Positions 5,116-7,902 of a DNA stretch of 7,902 nucleotides are shown piece after piece (within the stretch, counting starts at the first letter, position 1; every line of letters starts with the position of its first letter). The notes below the pieces were generated by a model. The model saw nothing but the letters and a program-made list of their open reading frames with translations. It had not been told where the DNA came from and ran no database searches. This DNA is from GW2011-AR5 sp041645025 (GTDB lineage Archaea > Aenigmatarchaeota > Aenigmatarchaeia > GW2011-AR5): assembly GCA_041645025.1 (NCBI GenBank), contig JBAZQV010000039.1, positions 1 through 7,902 on the forward strand, written 5' to 3'. A program made the translations under genes and the position numbers.

Positions 5116-5603
5116 CAAAGACTATAAGACCAAAAAACTTGTAATTCCAATGTTTTGTTTACTGTTTCCTTGTTTTCAAAAACAAAATAGTAAATATCAG
5201 AATGATCAGGAACGAATCTGAAATTATTTGTAGCTACGTTATCTATTCTATACTCAACATTGTAATTATCAGATTTGTCATAAGCAAAGAAATTTTTCTG
5301 ATCTAATATAAAAAAATCTATCGGTTTATTACTCTTCTCTTTAATTGAACCAAAAACAAGCACACTTTTTTTATTATCTATATCAAGATGTTGTACCCAA
5401 GATTCTCCACGTATTCCAGGCCCGCCATATTTTTGTTGTAATTGATATAATTCATCTGGAAGTGGCAAGTCAAATAATTGCCCACTCCATAAAAGCTCTG
5501 TTTTAGTGGCACACTCTAAATTTGTCGTATTTTCTGTTGATATACATCCAGCAATAAAAATGACTGAAATTAAAATAAATGAAATTAACAGTTTAGATTT
5601 CAT
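5112..5603 (-). CDS. Predicted lipoprotein, unknown function
   Basis: A 163-residue protein with a classic lipoprotein signal: basic MKSK start, a hydrophobic stretch (residues 5-18) and lipobox IAGC ending at Cys20, followed by a short polar linker. It should be anchored on the outer face of the membrane. The mature part has two Cys (31 and the C-terminal one) and a repeated strand pattern with IYYFVFENKETVNKTLELQVFW near the end, which suggests a beta-sandwich such as seen in secreted binding domains. I do not recognise the family. Its ATG overlaps the stop of the upstream small membrane protein by 4 bp, so the two are translated from one operon. It has AT-rich codon use, unlike the chromosomal block, and is probably cargo of the integrated element. 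Confidence 0.82.
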   Translation of the reverse strand: MKSKLLISFILISVIFIAGCISTENTTNLECATKTELLWSGQLFDLPLPDELYQLQQKYGGPGIRGESWVQHLDIDNKKSVLVFGSIKEKSNKPIDFFILDQKNFFAYDKSDNYNVEYRIDNVATNNFRFVPDHSDIYYFVFENKETVNKTLELQVFWSYSLC

Positions 5604-5803
5604 TTTTTCCTTGCTCCTGTCTTATCATCATTCCACGATCTGATTACACGATAAAGACCGTAGAGTGTAATGCCAACAACAAGAAAGTTTGTAGCCCATT
5701 CAAGCCACCAAACAAGATATCTATTCCAATCGCTTACATACAGAGACATCCCAAAAAGAAATAATAAAGCACCGAATACATCAAGAGACCAAAACGGTTT
5801 CAT
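5600..5803 (-). CDS. Small two-helix membrane protein
   Basis: A 67-residue protein with two predicted membrane helices (about residues 9-26 and 34-56) and a basic C-terminus ending NDDKTGARKK. It is rich in Trp and Tyr at the helix ends (WNRYLVWWLEW), as in interfacial membrane proteins. I do not recognise the family. It is the first gene of an operon with the lipoprotein (ATGA overlap at 5600-5603) and has a TATA-like TTAAAAGG (5824-5831) centred 25 nt upstream. It may partner the lipoprotein at the cell surface. A role such as superinfection exclusion or immunity would be a guess; nothing in the sequence shows it. Confidence 0.75.
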   Translation of the reverse strand: MKPFWSLDVFGALLFLFGMSLYVSDWNRYLVWWLEWATNFLVVGITLYGLYRVIRSWNDDKTGARKK

Positions 5804-5823
5804 AAATAACTTGTAAAATTAAA

Positions 5824-5831
5824 CCTTTTAA
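5824..5831 (-). promoter_or_regulatory. TATA box of the membrane protein/lipoprotein operon
   Basis: Minus strand TTAAAAGG, centred 25 nt before the ATG at 5803, in the 92-nt divergent gap shared with the winged-helix regulator. Confidence 0.5.
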
Positions 5832-5845
5832 GCTAATAAAAATCT

Positions 5846-5885
5846 GCTACGCTTCTGTTACCAATTGACAAAATTAACGCTACGC
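5846..5885. repeat. Direct repeat GCTACGC x2 upstream of the regulator (operator candidate)
   Basis: GCTACGC occurs at 5846-5852 and 5879-5885, 33 bp apart, about three helical turns. The pair flanks a TATA-like CAAAATTAA (about 5869-5877) that is centred about 24 nt before the regulator ATG at 5896. Two sites on one DNA face around a promoter suit a dimeric repressor, perhaps the winged-helix protein itself. Confidence 0.4.
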
Positions 5886-5895
5886 AAGTAAGTAT

Positions 5896-6150
5896 ATGTC
5901 ATGGGAAACTATTAGTTTTGTAAACAGGTCAAAAAATCGAAAACTCATTTTGTTCAAGATCGTCAAACCAATTACACCGACAGCTCTTTCTAAGGAATTG
6001 AATTTACACCGATCCGTTATAAGCAGGTCTTTGCTGGATTTAGAGAAACAAGGTATAGTTTCCTGTCTAAATCCAGAGTCCAAGAAGGAGAGATATTATA
6101 AGGTTACAAAGAAAGGCGAGGAACTAAAGAGAAAAATTCAGAAACTATAG
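5896..6150 (+). CDS. Winged-helix transcription regulator
   Basis: An 84-residue single-domain protein. It has helix 1 (NRKLILFKIV), helix 2 (TPTALSKELN), recognition helix (HRSVISRSLLDLEKQGIV) and a basic wing (ESKKERYYKVTKKGEELK), the order of ArsR/MarR-type winged helices common in archaeal plasmids and proviruses. No effector-binding cysteines or extra domain are seen. It should bind DNA as a dimer. It is divergent from the membrane protein/lipoprotein operon across a 92-nt gap holding a GCTACGC repeat, so it may control itself and that operon. The ATG at 5896 is the only early ATG in frame and no clear ribosome binding site precedes it. Confidence 0.85.
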   Translation: MSWETISFVNRSKNRKLILFKIVKPITPTALSKELNLHRSVISRSLLDLEKQGIVSCLNPESKKERYYKVTKKGEELKRKIQKL

Positions 6151-6413
6151 CATATCAAATCGCCTATTATCTGTAAAATTTTCAGGCAAACTTCTGATGT
6201 TCTGACTGCCAAGAACGTTGACGGGTGACTTTGTGACGTTTGAATGACCTAAAATTTTTGGGCGGCGTGGAGACGCAGGGTGCCCCCGCTCCCTACGAAA
6301 GGGCGGGTGCTTTGTGACAGAGACACTCATATATACTGAGCAATTCTGTTGTTCACACCGCTTTTGGTCGACCCCCACCCCGTTAATGACGAACCGCCCC
6401 GGCCGTTGTCTTA
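6151..6413. other. Non-coding stretch with repeats and GC-rich structure
   Basis: 263 bp between convergent genes. It holds five TGAC tetramers within 6203-6248, an imperfect direct repeat CGGGTGACTTTGTGAC (6222-6237) / CGGGTGCTTTGTGAC (6304-6318), a GC-rich island (about 6260-6310) with two hairpins, a CTCA-TATATA-C-TGAG element (6326-6340) and a second GC-rich patch (6371-6405). The open frame on the minus strand here (6145-6378) looks like chance. The repeats suggest an origin or control region. Confidence 0.45.
6255..6310 (-). ncRNA. Candidate small structured RNA
   Basis: A TATATA at 6330-6335 would start a minus-strand transcript near 6306-6310. That RNA would open with a GC-rich hairpin (6282-6310: arms CCGCCC and GGGAGCGG around a TTTCGTA loop, with a two-base bulge), then a hairpin GCGT-CTCC-ACGC (6265-6276), and reach AAAAATTTT at 6251-6259. 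GC content is well above the surroundings. The strand is not certain, as hairpin and TATATA are nearly symmetric. Confidence 0.3.
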
Positions 6414-6650
6414 CCTATGTTGATAGATTTTATCGAAATTGACTATGTATACACCTTCTATGCTTGGCTTTGGCTCGATGAACTTGTGTCTAAGGAGGAA
6501 GTCCTTATGTGGAATCATTGTTCTTTTCTTATCCGAGCCGACTACTTCCTCGATTACAAAGTCAAGGTAAGCCGACTCGACCTCCGTACGATGTTCATGC
6601 TGCAGCCGTTCCAGTAACCTAATAGCTGAATCGATTACTCTTGTGGGCAT
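6414..6650 (-). CDS. Small protein of unknown function in the element
   Basis: A 78-80 residue protein (stop codon at 6411-6413) that opens MPTRVIDSAIRLLERLQ and ends YIVNFDKIYQHR. It is mainly helical in the first half, followed by a charged segment (GSDKKRTMIPHKDFLLRHKF) and a short strand pair. I do not recognise a family. The start at 6650 is favoured by GGTGAT 3 nt upstream, complementary to the archaeal 16S 3' end. A TATA box TTATAA (6754-6759) is centred 25 nt before a further in-frame ATG at 6731, which would give a 106-residue leaderless product with a Pro/Ala/Thr-rich lead. Either start could be used. The gene lies downstream of the Rep-type ATPase and two palindromes on the same strand, suggesting a role in replication or its control. 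Confidence 0.6.
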
Positions 6651-6698
6651 GATATCACCTTCGTTTAGTTTTCCGGAAATTTGTGTGCGGGCGGCGGG

Positions 6699-6718
6699 GT
6701 TGTTCAACGCGGTTGTTC
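6699..6718. repeat. Tandem GGTTGTTC repeat in a GC-rich leader
   Basis: GGTTGTTC at 6699-6706 and 6711-6718, 12 bp apart; GTTGTTC recurs at 6348-6354. It lies in a GC-rich patch (about 6686-6726) between the TATA box at 6754 and the start at 6650. Confidence 0.4.
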
Positions 6719-6753
6719 GCGGTGGACACATCTCTAACTTGTGGGAGAGTGTG

Positions 6754-6759
6754 TTATAA
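6754..6759 (-). promoter_or_regulatory. TATA box upstream of the small element gene
   Basis: TTATAA, with CC on its upstream side. It sits 7 bp from the left arm of the palindrome at 6767-6807, so a protein bound there would affect TBP/TFB binding. It is centred 25 nt before the ATG at 6731. Confidence 0.45.
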
Positions 6760-6766
6760 GGAGAGC

Positions 6767-6807
6767 AAACAGTGCAAACCGAGCAATTTGCCATGTTTGC
6801 ACTGTTT
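6767..6807. repeat. Perfect 13-bp inverted repeat (palindrome A)
   Basis: AAACAGTGCAAAC (6767-6779) and GTTTGCACTGTTT (6795-6807) with a 15-nt spacer. It lies between the Rep-type gene and the small gene, next to the TATA box at 6754. Confidence 0.85.
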
Positions 6808-6822
6808 CTAGGAAGAGAGCAA

Positions 6823-6861
6823 AGCGAGCAAACTGTATATACTAGGTACAGTTTGCTCGCT
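6823..6861. repeat. Perfect 15-bp inverted repeat (palindrome B) overlapping TATATA
   Basis: AGCGAGCAAACTGTA (6823-6837) and TACAGTTTGCTCGCT (6847-6861) with a 9-nt spacer. A TATATA (6836-6841) spans the end of the left arm and the spacer. The right arm ends 13 bp before the Rep-type stop codon. GAGCAAA-like words recur at 6763-6769, 6781-6786 and 6818-6832. Confidence 0.88.
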
Positions 6862-6873
6862 CTCTCTACCTGC

Positions 6874-7902
6874 TCACTTTGTAAATACCCCCACCGTTGC
6901 ATTCCCAAACATGAACCTATATACTCCTACCCTCTCTCTTTTGAGCAATCCTCTACCTATAAGCACATTTATCGCGTCTTGTGTACTTCTGTTAGAAGCA
7001 TCTTCTCCTTTCATAGCCGCCTTCATCTCCTTTGTCTTTACTAAAGCCATAGACTCAACGTTAGCCTTTAGCCAAACAAGCAACCTATCAGAAAGGCCTA
7101 TCATAAGAGCGCCTAGATTTTCAGAAGTCCCCAAATGTCTAAAAATAAACTTGTCTCCTGTATCTTCTATCTTCACCGTGAAAGGCTCTGCCAAGACTGC
7201 CGGGCGAAGCTTCTTAGGCATAATTGTTATGGTGTTGTCTATATTCTTGCGCAACATGAGAACAGCGGTTGCTATGCCCGTTATGTCTCCCGTGCCGCGT
7301 ATATCGCTCAAGTCGTCACTACCGCCACCACTTTTGTTTGATGCACCAACTTTCCTATTATGAGCGAGTATCAGGCAGCAGCAATCTTTTGCTATGGGTT
7401 TTAAGGTCGTTTTGTATATTTCGTTGATAACCTTTGAGTCGTTCTCATCGCCGGAATAAGTGCGGCGCAAAGTATCCATGATTACAAGACATGGTTTCAG
7501 TTCGTCTATAAAATTTAGAAGTTCGTCAGGCGCTTCAACGCTAAATGCTTCTTCCATATTAAAAACAAGAAGAGATTTTTCCGGTATACCGCCAAGTTTT
7601 TGCAATCTTTCATAAAGTATAGAGTGGTCGTTTTCCATGTCTATGAGGATTACAGGCCTACCACCGCCGTTGATTTCTAGTTCACCAAAAACTTTCCTTT
7701 GATTTACTATTGCCGAAATAATCTCCTCGCTTACGAAGCTCTTTCCCGAGCCTGTGTTCCCGGCTAATATCGCGATTCCTGTTGATGGAATGTATTTCGG
7801 TATTAGCCACTCTACCGGCTTTGGAATACCGCATTCTTCATAATACTTAAACCAGGGCTCTGTTATTTCCTTTATTCCTTCCGGCAAATTATCAAATACT
7901 AC
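6874..7902 (-). CDS. Rep-type RecA/DnaB-fold ATPase (AAA_25/RepA-like), 5' end outside the window
   Basis: 342 codons are visible and the frame is still open at the right edge (VVFDNLPEGIKEI), so the TTG at 7887 is not a convincing start and the protein is probably longer. Motifs: Walker A GNTGSGKS, LIDMEND, Walker B CLVIMDTL, a sensor-like LILAHN, and DLSDIRGTGDITGIATAVLML, as in RepA/RSF1010-like hexameric helicases and plasmid or viral AAA_25 ATPases. The last 80 residues (DRLLVWLKANVESMALVKTK to FGNATVGVFTK) look like a winged helix. It probably unwinds or loads at the element's origin. A primase-like domain may lie upstream, as in related plasmid proteins. Palindromes A and B follow its stop codon. 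Confidence 0.85.
   Translation of the reverse strand, partial: VVFDNLPEGIKEITEPWFKYYEECGIPKPVEWLIPKYIPSTGIAILAGNTGSGKSFVSEEIISAIVNQRKVFGELEINGGGRPVILIDMENDHSILYERLQKLGGIPEKSLLVFNMEEAFSVEAPDELLNFIDELKPCLVIMDTLRRTYSGDENDSKVINEIYKTTLKPIAKDCCCLILAHNRKVGASNKSGGGSDDLSDIRGTGDITGIATAVLMLRKNIDNTITIMPKKLRPAVLAEPFTVKIEDTGDKFIFRHLGTSENLGALMIGLSDRLLVWLKANVESMALVKTKEMKAAMKGEDASNRSTQDAINVLIGRGLLKRERVGVYRFMFGNATVGVFTK

Noticed and set aside
6145..6378. Minus-strand open frame of 77 codons in the GC-rich region
   Set aside because: Its composition follows the hairpins, there is no ribosome site or TATA at the right distance, and it shows no recognisable fold.
6767..6861. CRISPR array
   Set aside because: There are only two dissimilar palindromes, with no repeated unit and spacers of regular length.
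6911..7363. Plus-strand open frame of 150 codons
   Set aside because: It is antisense to the Rep-type ATPase, which has clear Walker motifs.
7885..7887. TTG as the true start of the Rep-type ATPase
   Set aside because: The frame stays open upstream to the window edge and no ribosome site is seen, so the start is most likely outside.

Overview
The window looks archaeal. Most genes have an AT-rich TATA-like box centred about 24-28 nt upstream of the start codon with no room for a leader, which suggests leaderless transcripts. Two of the three tRNA genes carry introns that fit an archaeal bulge-helix-bulge (BHB) fold. The gene set (an EndoQ-type PHP protein, DUF192, a dCTP deaminase/dUTPase family protein, double zinc-ribbon and other small proteins) also fits. 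Base composition is moderate, and a DPANN-like or small euryarchaeal genome is possible, but the lineage cannot be fixed from the sequence.

Chromosomal part (1 to about 3824). From the left there is a 5' fragment of an EndoQ-like PHP-domain protein (minus), tRNA-Gly(CCC) (plus), and a short two-helix potassium channel (plus) whose start is damaged or unusual. A run of minus-strand genes follows: a C39-like papain-fold protein, tRNA-Val(GAC) with a 52-nt intron in the D-arm, a DUF192 protein, a strong RNA hairpin, a dCTP deaminase/dUTPase family protein, a double zinc-ribbon protein and a small unknown protein. The block ends at plus-strand tRNA-Thr(CGT), which has a 17-nt intron, also in the D-arm.

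Mobile part (about 3825 to the right edge). A tyrosine recombinase with a C-terminal zinc ribbon starts 62 bp past the 3' end of tRNA-Thr, the usual layout of an element integrated at a tRNA gene. Behind it are a lipoprotein and a small membrane protein (one minus-strand operon), a divergent winged-helix regulator, a GC-rich non-coding stretch with a possible small structured RNA, a small unknown gene, and a RecA/DnaB-fold replication-type ATPase that runs off the right edge. The set integrase, regulator and Rep-like ATPase suggests an integrated plasmid or provirus. The distal attachment site is not visible.

The most unusual signals are the two non-canonical D-arm tRNA introns, a nested inverted repeat with the integrase TATA box at its apex, two adjacent long palindromes beside the Rep-type gene, and a 20-bp hairpin between dcd and the DUF192 gene whose G-U pairs fit only the minus strand.
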